Assembly (NCBI GenBank): GCA_025345505.1
Contig: JANVCC010000071.1
Coordinates: 4,069,182 to 4,133,181 of the forward strand
Length of the DNA stretch: 64,000 bases
Source: Todiramphus chloris collaris
Lineage: Eukaryota > Chordata > Aves > Coraciiformes > Alcedinidae
Direction: 5' to 3'
Of this stretch, positions 1 to 11,700 are shown one piece after another. How positions within the stretch are numbered: position 1 is the first letter of the stretch; every line of letters begins with the position of its first letter. Made by a program: the position numbers and the translations under genes. The notes below the pieces were generated by a model that worked only from the letters and a program-made list of their open reading frames with translations, was not told where the DNA came from and did no database searches.

Positions 1-106
1 ATTCCCTCCAGTCCTGTCCCTGCCCCACAGCCTAACAAGTCCCTCCCCAGCTTTCTTGTAGCCCCCTTCAGATACTGGAAGGCCACAAGAAGGTCTCCCT
101 GAACGT
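1..106 (-). mobile_element. CR1 LINE fragment (minus), cut by window start
   Basis: The sequence repeats almost word for word the part of the CR1 copy at 18190-18290, in the same minus orientation (phrases such as cagtcctgtccctgcccca and ccacaagaaggtctccct). It is the inner part of a 5'-truncated CR1 whose 3' end lies before the window. It sits in REXO1 intron 1. Confidence 0.75.
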
Positions 107-938
107 CACAAGCTGAGCTTTAACAAACTCTGCCCTTGGACGTGCTGCTTTGGTGGTTCCACAGGATGGACCATCACTCAGCAAAGCTCTCCTGTGAGCT
201 GTGAGTGGCAGAGCTGGATGGTGTGCCCGGCGTGTTCGTGGTCCTAGAAACATTTGCATAGGAGAGGCCACTGAAGGAACTGGTCTGAAAAGAGAAATGC
301 CAGCAGAGGGAAGTGTTCTGGGTGTTGGGGTTCCTGGCTTGGTGGCTCTTGTGGCTGGTTGAGTGGTGTTGCCTTTGGACCCGTAGTTTTTATTTCCTAG
401 CAGTGCTGTCAGTCCAAATAAAGCTGTTTCTCCTGCAGCTGCTATGAGAAACCCGAAGCTTTGAGGAATACTGGGGGCTTTTGGTGGGCTTTAGGCATTG
501 GCATCAATAAGTGAGAACCCAATCCCCAGGCTGTGTACTGGAATCCTTTCCTCCCTTCTTCACTTCTTCGCATTAAGCCGATAATTCCGCGCGTACTCAG
601 CTCCTCTCGGTCGCAATGCAGCGATTATTCTTTGGTGCCCCAAAGAATATTTAATTTATAGAGCTTTTCCCTGAGTACTGAAAGCACTTTGTTAATGGAT
701 TGTTAGTCCTTAAGACCCAGGAGTAGTTTGTGAAATCTAGTCTAGCTCCTGGCCAGAGAACATCACTGGTGGTTTTTGGTATCAAATGTTTATCTGGTGG
801 TGATGAGTGCGTGGCTTTTGGGAGTGTCTGTCACTATTGGGCTTTTTTAAAAAGACTTTAAAAAGAAAAAAACTTTACTCCAAAGTCAATCTGACCTCAG
901 TTGCTGGCAGTAAATAAATTTTTTTTTCTCTTTTACAG
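107..938 (+). other. REXO1: REXO1 intron 1, 3' part
   Basis: No gene or repeat was recognised in this stretch. It ends in a T-rich tract and ttttacag, the acceptor for exon 2. Exon 1, which in human REXO1 encodes the first fifty or so residues, is not in the window. Confidence 0.6.
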
Positions 939-2716
939 AGCGAGGCTATGATCCCTACAATCCAGAGCTTCCGAGACCCTCGCTGGAGGCGGAGGATGAC
1001 TCTCTGGCTGACATTAGTGATGTGACACCCAGTATTCTGGAGCTGGAGCTGGTCAACAAGGCCATCGAGGCGGTCAAGAATGAAGTGGAGAGAGAGCAGA
1101 AAAAGTACGAGGAGCTGCTAGAAACCACGAAAGAGTTCAGTGCTTCAGAGGCCTCCTCGCTCATTTCGAATACATCCGTGTCGGGTGCTGGGACAGAAAA
1201 TGATTCCTTTCCCTCCTTAGAGTATAATCCAGGTAGCTACAACTTTAATAATAACTCGGACTACAACCCTACTCCTCTTGCTGCTGCTGGCCGGTCAAGT
1301 AAATACACTTTGGAGACTTCCAGATCTAAAGGCAGCTCACTGGAATACGTTCCCAAGGCTGTAGTGCAGAATAAAAAATACAGCAGCACCATAACGAACA
1401 ATAAATATGTGATCGATGACTCGAAGCCTTCTACAGACTTGGAATACGACCCACTTTCAAATTACTCAGCCAGGCTTTTGAGCAAAGCTGCAACAAAGGA
1501 GCCAAAGGGGTCTAAAAGGGGCAGGCTCTCCAGTTATGAGGAATCCTACTCTCCGTCACGGAAGAAGCTCTGTGAAGTACCTGATGATGATGAGGTGTGT
1601 GCCAGGTTCTCTTCCTCTGAGGATGAGGCTGATGGGGACTATAAGCCAACTTCTGTTAGTTCACAATCAAAAGCTGGTTCTGAAAGCGAGTCCAACGACG
1701 GGTTTCCCACCAAAGAGCAGAGCTCCAAACTGGATGCTTCCCAGGACAGCAAAGAAGTGGCAGCTCAGCCACTTGAAGACCTTCTGGGTTCCCAGAAGAA
1801 TCTTTCCAAAAGCTTATCAGACAAGAATGTACAAGCGGTGAAATTGGGTAAGAACGACCAGGAAATGGAAAATAAAAACAAAGACTCAAAAGACAAAACA
1901 AAAAGGAAGAAGTCAGATGTTAGTAAAATACCTGGCCCTGGTGACCTTGGTAAGAAGGAGAAAAGTAAAAATACAGAAAAAGAGAAAGTGCTTAAGAAAG
2001 AAGAAAAATTAAAATCCAAGACTGAAGAGAAAAACTGCAAAGATAAAAGCGTAAAAGTGAAAACTGATGGGAATTTAAAGAAATCAGAAAAACTAAAGTC
2101 AGAAAAAGCAGATGGGCTTAAGAAAGAGAAAAGCAAGTCTGCCAGCAGCAGCTCAGGGAAGAGCAAGAGTGAGGGTGTTGCCAAAGGCTCTAGCACAGAG
2201 AAGCTGGGGAGCAGCAAGAAAGACTCCAAGCTGAAAACAGCTGATGTGAAAAATGGTAAGGAAGCGTCCGGGCGGAAAAGCAAAGAGAAAGGGACCAAGA
2301 CCCCAACGCTGGAGCAAAAGAAAGGAAAGGTCAACTCCACGGAAAAAGGAGATGCCAAGGAGGGTCGGAAGCAGCGGAGTTTGAGTCACGTGGACCTGTT
2401 TGGGGATGAGAGCGGAGAGGAGGATGAGAAAGGCCGGCCTCTGCCGCCCGCGTTACTCGACGTCAGCTCGGACTCGGATGGTGGCGGCTCCGGGTCGGAC
2501 TCGGAGAGCGAGCGCAAAAGGACGAAGAAAGCGAAGCGCTCCAAGTTGGCGAAGTCGTCGTCATCGTCATCATCTTCCTCGACGTCCGATGACATCGATT
2601 ATTCCATCCTTGAGAAAGACCTGGACTTTGAGTCAGATCCAATGGAAGAGTGTCTCAGGATTTTTAATGAATCTACAGATGTGAAAACCGAGGACAAGGG
2701 AAGGCTGGGGAAACAG
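939..2716 (+). CDS. REXO1: REXO1 exon 2 (large N-terminal exon)
   Basis: The acceptor is ttttacag and the donor cag|gtaatg; the exon enters with two bases of a split codon and ends in phase 0. It opens with the conserved GYDPYNPEL, then [12 protein letters not shown] in a probable coiled coil, LEYVPKAV and [12 protein letters not shown] long Lys/Glu/Ser-rich stretch (about 1840-2350) follows, then [13 protein letters not shown], an acidic poly-serine run, and [15 protein letters not shown]-like sequence ([15 protein letters not shown] here). The open frame continues past the donor to 2800, which is read-through into the intron. Confidence 0.95.
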
Positions 2717-5700
2717 GTAATGCTGGTCTGGGTTGGTTCTCTCGCCTTTAAAGGCGAAGGGGATCTGGTTTACTTTAGTGGTGTTGCTTATTTCAAGTAG
2801 CTGAAGAGGGCTGTGGAAGGAGAGTCCGTGGCTTGGAAGAATCTCATCCTGGTCACCACTGAGGCCTTTGAAGAGTTTGCACTTGAATTTACCTGCTGGG
2901 TTGAAAGCTGCTGTGGAATGTAGGGATTCAGTTTGAAATGTAGGGATTCAGTTCTACCTTTTTTCCACTCAGGACAAGAGAGATCTCAAGGGGCTGGAGC
3001 GGGTGCAGAGGAGGCAACGAAGCTGGGCAAGGGATTGGAGAAGAGATCGTGTGAGGAGCGTTTGAAGGAGCTGAGCCTGTTCAGTTTGAGGAAGAGGAGG
3101 CTGAGGGGAGACCTCATCACTCTCTACAGCTCCCTGAAAGGACAGTGTAGAGAGGCTGGTGCTGGGCTCTGCTCTCAGGTCATTAGGGACAGAACCAGAG
3201 GGAATGGCCTCAAGCTGAGACAAGGGAAGGTTAGACTGGACACTAGGGAAAAATTCTTCATGGAAAGGGTAGTGAGAGATTGGAATGGGCTGCCCAGGGA
3301 GGTGGGTGAGAGATTGGAATGGGCTGCCCAGGGAGGTGGGGGAGAGATTGGAATGGGCTGCCCAGGGAGGTGGGTGAGAGATTGGGATGGGCTGTCCAGG
3401 GAGGTGGGTGAGTCCCCATCCCTGGATGTGTTTCAGCATCGCTTGGATGTGGTGTTGGGGGACGTGGTCTAGGGGTGAACTTGTAGAGTAGGGCTAATGG
3501 TTGGACACGGTGATCCCAAGGGGCTTTTCCAACCTGAGTGATTCTGTGATTCTGTATCCAAGGCCTGGATCTTTCAGGATTATCAGTCAGTTCTGTCTCC
3601 ATCTGGCCTAAGACCTGAGGTGGCCTGAATGGCTGGAGAGGAGGCTTTGAGAGTACGTTGTGGGTGTTTCAAAGCTAATCCACCTTGGCTCAGCTGGGTG
3701 ATGCCTTTTTGTTGCAGCATTGTTAAAGGAGAGTAGTGGCAGATGGAACCAGGAAAACGTCTTGGTGCAAGTGAGTTGGTGTAGTTGGCACTGGACATTT
3801 TGGAGACTCCCCAAATTACTCTTTCCTATTTTCAGGTCACACTGCAGGTGTTTGTGAAGGTCTCTGGAGACCTTGTAGGTGGTGTAAATAAGACACAAAG
3901 GATAACATTTCTAAAAGGCAAAAAGGATTTCAAATAAGGAGGTAAAAAGGCAGCATTTACATAAAAAGGCTTCTGCCAGCAAGGAGCAGCTCCCCAGGGG
4001 ATGCAAGACCCTCAGCTCTGAAGGTTAGAACAGAAGAGAGCAAGTGTTAAAAAGCTAAAAAGCAGCTGCTGACAGCAACCTTCCAGCAGCAGCCGGGGCA
4101 GGGAAGTGGGAGCAGCCAAACCTCATCCTTCAGGAGCAAACCCTCAGTCTGTGTGCAGGGCTGGATTGTTTGACTTGCTCATACCCAGCACGCCTGGGTT
4201 TTCTGGCTGGGATGGTTTTGCTCATGTACAGAGCAAGTGTTTGAGGGAATGGGATTGAAAAAAGCTTTAAAAAATTGACCACTGTTCAGAACCCCCCCCC
4301 CCCCCGACTTGTATCTAGCATCATCCATCTGGTGCTCCGCAGTGGAGAGATGTTGAGGTTGCTGCATTATCTGGGAGGCTTAAAAGGCAAGGTCACATCA
4401 TTGTTCAGGCTGGAGAAGAGAAGGCTCTGGGGAGACCTTCTTGTGGCCTTCCAGTATCTGAAGGGGGCTACAAGAAAGCTGGGGAGGGACTTGTTAGGCT
4501 GTGGGGCAGGGACAGGACTGGAGGGAATGGATCCAAACTGGAGAGAGGTGGATTCAGGTTGGACAGGAGGAAGAATTCCTTCCCCAGGAGGGTGGGGAGA
4601 CACTGGCCCAGGTTGCCCAGAGAGGTGGTGGAAGCCCCATGCTGGGAAGTTTGGAAGCCCAGGCTGGCTGGGGCTGTGAGCAGGCTGCTCTAGTGGGAGG
4701 TGTCCCTGCCCATGGCAGGGGGGTTGGAACCAGGTGAGCTTTAAGGTCCCTTCCAACCCCGACAGTTCTATGGTTCTATGATCATCAGGGACCCTCTGTG
4801 TGTTGGGGGAGAGGGGCTGCCAGAGGACAAGTGTGTCTGTCCATTACTCAGCGGGTTCAGCTGGGGGAAGAGAAGGCTCTGGGGGCACCTTCTTGCAGAC
4901 TTTCAGTGCTTAAAGTGGCCTGTCAGAAAGATGGGAACAGTTGTTTTAACAGAGCCTGTTGAAACAGGACAGAATAGTGGTTTTAAGCTCAAAGAGGGAG
5001 ATTCAGACTGGAGACAAGGGAGAAATTGTTGGTGCTGAGGGTGGTGAGAGCCTGTGCCAGGCTGCCCAGAGAGGTGGTGGCTGCCCCATCCCTGGCACCA
5101 TTGCAGGGGAGGTTGCCCGGGGCTCTGAGCACCCTGCTCTAGCTGCAGATGGCCCTGCTCCCTGCAGGGGGTTGGACCAGAGGAGCTTGGCAGGTCCCTT
5201 CCCACCCAAACCAGTCTGGGATTCTGTGATTACTGAAGGAGGGGCTGGGTGAGCGCAGCAGGAACCGTGCAGCAGCGGGGCAGGAGAGGCAGCTTCTCCT
5301 GCTACAACTGCTTGTTGACTCTGGTTCTAAAACCAGCATCAGACATTGGTGCTGGTTTGCAGGCTTTTGTTCGTTGGGTGGGTGAAGTGGCCGTGAACAA
5401 AACTCTTCCATTCATGCCCGTGTGTGTGTGGGGGACAAAGTGCACCGGGATCTGCAGCGCAGGGAGGAGAGCTCCTCTTTTGTAAAGAATTGCTGGACTA
5501 TTGATGCTTTTTGCTGAACTCTCTGTTGCAATAATGTCTGTTCACAGAATTCTGTGTTGCTGACAAGTAAAGACCTTTTTTACCCTCGGATGAAATGCCT
5601 TGGTAGAAGAAACCATGTAAAGCAGTTCAGTGTAATGATTTTCTTCTGAACTGTTAAGCATTACTTGCTTTTGCTTGTTGGAAATTCAGATGTTCTTTCT

Positions 5701-8700
5701 CCAGCGTTTAGTACAATTCCCAGCTAGGAAAGAGCTCTTTCTTTTTAGCTTTTGTTTCTCCAAATTGCCCAGTTTAAGTGAAAACAGATGAATCTACAGT
5801 GGAAAATACTAATCCACGTAGAGCTTTCCAAACATGGGGTGATTCAAAAGGGGCTGAATTCAGAAAGTGCTGAACCAGGGGCTGCCACTCACTGCAAACA
5901 GTTAATTCCGGCGTGGAGTGGCAATGTTCAGCTGTCAGCAGCCCCGTGCGTTTCCTTTGCACGTGCTTTACCTTACATCCCTGCACTGGAATTGAATTTG
6001 GAAAGGGAGGAACAAGCATTGGGAAGAGCAGAGGGCTCCTTCTTGGAGAGATGGGTGTTTGTAAGTAGGTACCTGCTTCCCCGCTGCGTTTCTGGCGGGT
6101 GCAACTGGTCACGGGGAGGGGTTTTTATTTCATTTAAGGAATAATTTTATAGATGGAGCTGGTGTCCTTTGGTCTGAGTAGTTTGCTGGTCCAGAGGGGA
6201 GGTACACGTGGGCAGTGCAGTACTTCTTCACCAGGAAGGATCGCTGTGGGAGAGGGTTTATTAGGGATGTAGCTGAATTGCTGAGTTCCTGGAGGGTGCA
6301 GTGATTCAGCGTACGGGGCTCTTCCAGAGCGTCCTCGTGGTGATGAACACGAGCTCACCCTAAGTGGAGGCTGAGCTCATCCCCAGACCCAGCCTGCAGC
6401 TCCCACGCTGAATTTCGGAGCGATCTCAGGCTCGTCTCTGCTCAGGGCTTTGCTGGGGGGTGTGTTGGAAAACTGAAAGCAAGATTGACTGGAGAGCAGC
6501 TGGAGGTTTGAAAAATAAACTTGAGAAGTGTGTTTTGTATCAACGAAGAGCCGAGTGGCATTCAGAGAAGATTTTTAAGTGGTTTTTCTCCGGGAGCCAG
6601 TCTGAGATGCTCACTCAGCAGCAGCTCTGGCTGGAGGAGAGCTGTTACTTCCCTTGGCTTTCTGGCCCCAGGTGACAGACCTGGGGCTGTGTCTGCAGAT
6701 CCAGCTGTGGATAAAGCAGCAGAGAAACATTTCCCTACCTGTCAAGTGGGGGCACCCTGCTTTGGTGTCAAGGACCTTTCATTATACAAGGGTAGAAATG
6801 AGTCAACTCCCAAATTCTTGCAAAAAATAACCAACCAACCAACCCACCCCCTGGATGTCCAGAATGCCAGGAGAGGTGTGGGGTGAGCAGCAGGGTGTTC
6901 AGGACTCTCCTGGCAGGCAGGGGCTGCTCCAAATCCTGCCAGTGCTGCTTGGTGCCCAGCTCGGGGGGGCAATTGCTCGGCTGGGAGCTGTAATGCTGCT
7001 CTTTGTTGACTTCACTGGTGGCCTTTGGGCTCCAAACGAGGTTTGTTTCTGTCCTTCAGCAGCTCCCTGTGTGTTTCTCACCTGGCACCTGCAAGGACTT
7101 TCTGTTAACTCAAAAGGAGACTTCTCTCAGGTCTCCTCACTGAGAGGGATCTTAAGTCTGTTTGGTTTTGGAAGCTCATTCTTTTGTTTTCCAGGTGTCC
7201 AAAGAGGAAGGAACTGAAGAAAAGACAGAAGATAATTTAACTACCTTGTTTCCTGGCCAAAAAAGGAGGATCTCTCATCTTGTCAAACAAGGAAATGTAA
7301 GTGCAGCTTTTAGAAGCAAAAGTTCAGATTCTTTAAAGTGAGGATTTTCTGTGCTGTCCCAACACTGGAGAATGATGCAGTCCCAGGCTCAGGCAGGAGC
7401 ACACAGGCTGTTTGTGCTGCAATCCCTCCCTGTCACATTTCTTTCCACTCTTTTTTCTGATTTATGAAAAAGGTGCTTAGGCTTCTGTGACAACTAGCAG
7501 CAAAACTCTAATGAACCTTCATAAAACCAAGGGTGAGCTGTGGAGGAGTTAAATGGATTCTGCAGCTTGTAACTCACTGGGATAGACTGAGGTGTTGGCT
7601 TCTCTTCAGCTTCACTCAGTCACTTCATTCAGTACAGCTTCATTCAAGCACTTAGGTAAAAATTAGCTGGACACAAGGTCAGTCTGCATCTGGTGGTATT
7701 TTTCTTTGTCTTGTGGACCTAGAAGGTCTCTGCAGGAATCCTGTCAGGTGTTTCAAGCCATCACCTTCCATCTGTTCTGCATGAGCCACAGTAGCAGCAG
7801 CACCTTGTTTGATGCTCTTCCTTCACAACTGTGAGAAGACTTCAAATACAGAGGAAAAGAGTGGGGAAAAATAAAGCAAGGAAGATATCTGAGGCTTTTT
7901 TTTTTTTTTTTCTGCTTTCTTTCTCACTGGGGTTTTAATTCATGGTTTGGGTTTTTTTTTTCCTGAGAATTTAATGTGTTTCCCTCCAGGTGCTGAGCAC
8001 AGATTAGTCAATTTTTATGTTCCAGCAGGATAATGCGGAGACTTAACGCACTGGCTTGAGCTGGGCAGTCCAAATTAATTGTTCTTCCTTTCCTTTCTGT
8101 CTAGAAAAGGTTTCTTTGCTTTTAATAATTTCAAGCCCTGAGGTCAATACAATGTGCTTTATTTAACTACGTATCTTCAGCCAGTTCATGTGTTCTGATA
8201 AGAGCCCTTTCTTCCTAAGCGAAGAGATAAGAGACTGAAGCAAATGGCTTGGAAATTCATGAACTCAAATATTTGTTGTAAACAGGCGCCTTTTAGACGT
8301 GTACAAATCTTTAAATACATCTTCTTAATGTGACAGCTGATCCCCAAATGCTTTCCAAAGATGCAGAGCCCCAGCAGAGCCATTGCCTGGGCAAACAGAG
8401 CCGGTCTGGTGTGCTGAGCAGCAGCTGCCCTGAGCAAGCACCGGGACGTGCGTTCCCCGGAGCATCTCAGCTCAGTGCTGCTGCCAAGTCTGTTCAGGAG
8501 GTGCTGTAAGACCTGAACTGCTGCTTTTTACACCAGGAGTCGAGGCTTGCTCTTTGCTGCGTCCCTCCAAGCCCAGTATTTGCTCTTGCTTGTGATTTAT
8601 AGCTCAAGGACTGAGCAAGCAGAAGGGGAGGGAGCTGAGTTCTGGTTTAGGTGCTGGGGGGGGAAATGGTGGGCCAAAGGAATGGAAGGTGAGGTCGAAA

Positions 8701-11700
8701 ATGAGTGCCCCGTTTTCCTGTCCTGCTCGGAAGTCTGTCATTGTCATTTAATGCCTGACTGTGCTCACTTTGGTATCCAGAAGCTGGTGGCAGAGTCAGG
8801 GAGCAGGAATGCAGGAGGTGCCAGCTTGCCCCCAATTTGTGGTCTCGCGAGCTCACCCTGCTCTGAGGAAATGTCAGGAGGGAAGGCCTGTTCCTCAGAT
8901 TTCAAAGGCTGTTAAGTAGCGTGGACGAGTTTGTACTGCCGCTGCTTCTCTTGTACTTCTCCTGCTAGAAAACTTCTCTCTTTGCTGGCATAATTTCTGG
9001 CACCTTGCCTGCAACCTAAATTTGGACATCAAAGGAAACGCGCCTGTAACCGAAGCAGGGAAATGCCTCCAAAGTGGGCAGGGGCAGAGCCTGTTTAAAA
9101 TGCAGAGCTCAGCTTATGTAATGCTTTAATCCCATAAATACATATCTGTGAGACTTTTAAGTATTTTCAGGAACTAGGGACCAGAAACAAGGCCGTGGAG
9201 AGGTGGGGAGCTGCTGTAGCACGAGGGGAGATGGCACTGGGTCTTCAGCACGGGGAAGGAGCTGTACAACTCAGCCCCGTGTAGAAAAGGGGAATGGAGA
9301 ACAGTCAGTCACCTCTTTTGTTGCAGTCTAAACTAAAGCAGCAGGCCGTAGGCAGCACGGGGCAAGGTTTGTACAGGACTGGAGGGCTGAGAGCCTTGGC
9401 AGAGCCCAGAAGCAGGTTAGGCAGAGCGATGGGGAATGCTGTAAACGAGTAGTTCAAATACCACCTACCAATTTAGGAGGATGCCAGAGGCCTTGCCAGA
9501 GGGCCAGTCATCACTGGCACGGGTTTTGGTGAGCGGCTCAAAATACTTGTATCATCTCTCAACCCCCCCGTGTTTGCTAACAAGAGAGGGGTTGAGGAAG
9601 GGAGACCTTTCTTGGAAAAATGAAAACGAGAGGAACCTGCTGGCTCTGAAACCTTTTTGTCCGTGCAGGCAGAGGTCCCGAGCAAGCCCGTAATCCGGCC
9701 GTACCGTCCCCCGACCGCTCAGGAGATCTGTTACCAGAGGATCCAGCTGGCTCAGCAGCAGGCAGCACAGCTGGCTGTGGCCGTTCAAAAGGCCTCTCTT
9801 TCTTTGCCAGGAGAAAAGAAGAGGATTGCGCACGTGCCCAGCGCGGCCCTTTCCACAGCAGCCAAACAAAGTAAGGCAGCAGCGTTATTTATGGTCGCTG
9901 TCCTGTGCTTGCCCCTGTTCAAAGAGCCTGCTTTCCCTTCACGGTTCGTCACGAGCGGGTGTGGAACTCTCAGGAGATGGGTGGTGTTGGCCATGACTGG
10001 GATCTTTGCTGATGGTGACCAGTGGAAGGTCTTTCACCTGAGAAATTCCTGTTTGGAAAAGCAGCGGCCGAGACGCACGCCCCCGTTCCCCTCCCTCCAC
10101 CGAGTCTTGCACAGCCTCTGCTCCCTCCAGCCTGTTTGTTTTCTGGGTTGGTTTTTTTTTTCCCTTGGAGTGTGTTTGCTCCTTGTTCACTCTTCCATTT
10201 AAGAGGTGGCATAAACAGGAGGGAAGTGCTAATTAATGCTCCTTGGTATGTATCCCTTTGAAGTTGGAAGGACTCAGCGCTGACGTGAGGGGCAGTTAGT
10301 GCACTGTAGCTGACAGGGCTCCCTCTTTAAACTCTGCTGACTCAGTCCCCCCCCCAAAACAAACAGAAATGAGGCAGGAGGTTCCTTCATCCTTGCCTGG
10401 AAGGTGGTAAAATTACCCAATTTGTAGCCCTTTGGAGGCTTCCATTTGAAAAAAATCACAGCTTGCAGCGTGAGCTGAGTACGGTCGTTCTGGGAACGTG
10501 GAGCCCGGTGGCAGGATTTCTACCTAAATATGTTTTCTATTTCCCTCAGGCCTCGTGGGCAGTAAGACGACTGTTGCTGGCAGGAGTGTCCCACCTTCCA
10601 ATGACTCTGAAGCACCCACCCTTTCTCTGAAGGCTTGCACCTTAGCTGGGATGGCTTCAAAGACCACCAGCACCATTGTGCCGAAAAGGATAGCGCACGT
10701 TCCCTCCTTACAGGTAAGAGCTGTTTGGACTCTCTCTGGTCATTCCCCCTTGAGGGTGGTGTGTTTATCCACTCTGCTCCAAACTTCACACTCTCTCAAG
10801 GGTGGTGTTTTCATTAAGCTGATTGAAGGGGTTTGTTTCTTCCCGTGGATTTCCTCAAACAGCATCGTGTAATACAAATGTAAGCACTTGATGGGTAGGA
10901 GCTTAAAAAGGTGGAAATACCTTAAGTGCTGCTGTGATCTCTTTGAATACTGATCCCTCCTCTCCAGTTTGAGCCTTCTGTGGTGCTCTCTGTCCAGGCG
11001 TGCAGCTGCTTGTGTCAGGGGGTTCAAAAGGATGATGCCCTTCTCGGGCTTTGCGCACCGTGCCGAGTAAGGTGGTTATGAATAATGCCCCATGGTGACC
11101 TATATAATTAAAATGGGATCATTTCAACTTCGTACTAATGGGGAATATTTAGGGAAAAAGCCCCCTTTCCCCCCACCCCTGGGATGCCTACCAGCCTTTT
11201 GCTGTGAGTTCTGTAGCAAAGAAGTCCCTCCTTTCCCTGTGAGCCATGGGAGACACTTCGGTCATGAAGACAATTCAGACTTGAGTTCCCCGTGTGGATG
11301 GTGTAAGAGACTCTTGGCTGGAGTTGCAGACAAGGAATCTGGTGTCAGTGCCAGGGCTTGATGAAAGATATCTTCATGGTTGGTATCTTGTGCCAAGATA
11401 TGTCAATACCTACTCTGATTATTTCTGGTGGAGTGAAAAATAATCTTCTTCCTCCCCTACCCAAAAAGCTGCCGTAGTAACATCCAGCTTGAAGCTGATT
11501 AAAAATAAAAGAAACAACTGAAAGGCTGACATATTTACCAGTGTTACAGAGATGCTGAAGGGCATCATGTTAGACCTTGAGAAAATAAATATATATATAT
11601 ATGTCATGAAAAGGACAAATCCCGTTGAACAGGGCATCAAAGTGGAAGTCTCCTGAGGGAAATGAGCGCTCTTCCCATTGAGACAGGACCAGTTGCTGCC

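Larger units (their letters stand above)
2717..7194 (+). other. REXO1: REXO1 intron 2
   Basis: The intron carries three plus-strand CR1 copies (2975-3558, 4365-4792, 4850-5238). Between them, 3559-4364 holds only a run of about 15 C at 4291-4306, and 5239-7194 shows nothing recognisable. Confidence 0.8.

Noticed and set aside
955-1022. A start codon for REXO1 inside exon 2
   Set aside because: The conserved GYDPYNPEL block precedes it and an acceptor lies at 938, so the protein starts in an upstream exon outside the window.
1765-2358. 197-codon Phe/Ser/Leu-rich frame on the minus strand
   Set aside because: It is the antisense of the Lys/Glu/Ser-rich part of REXO1 exon 2.
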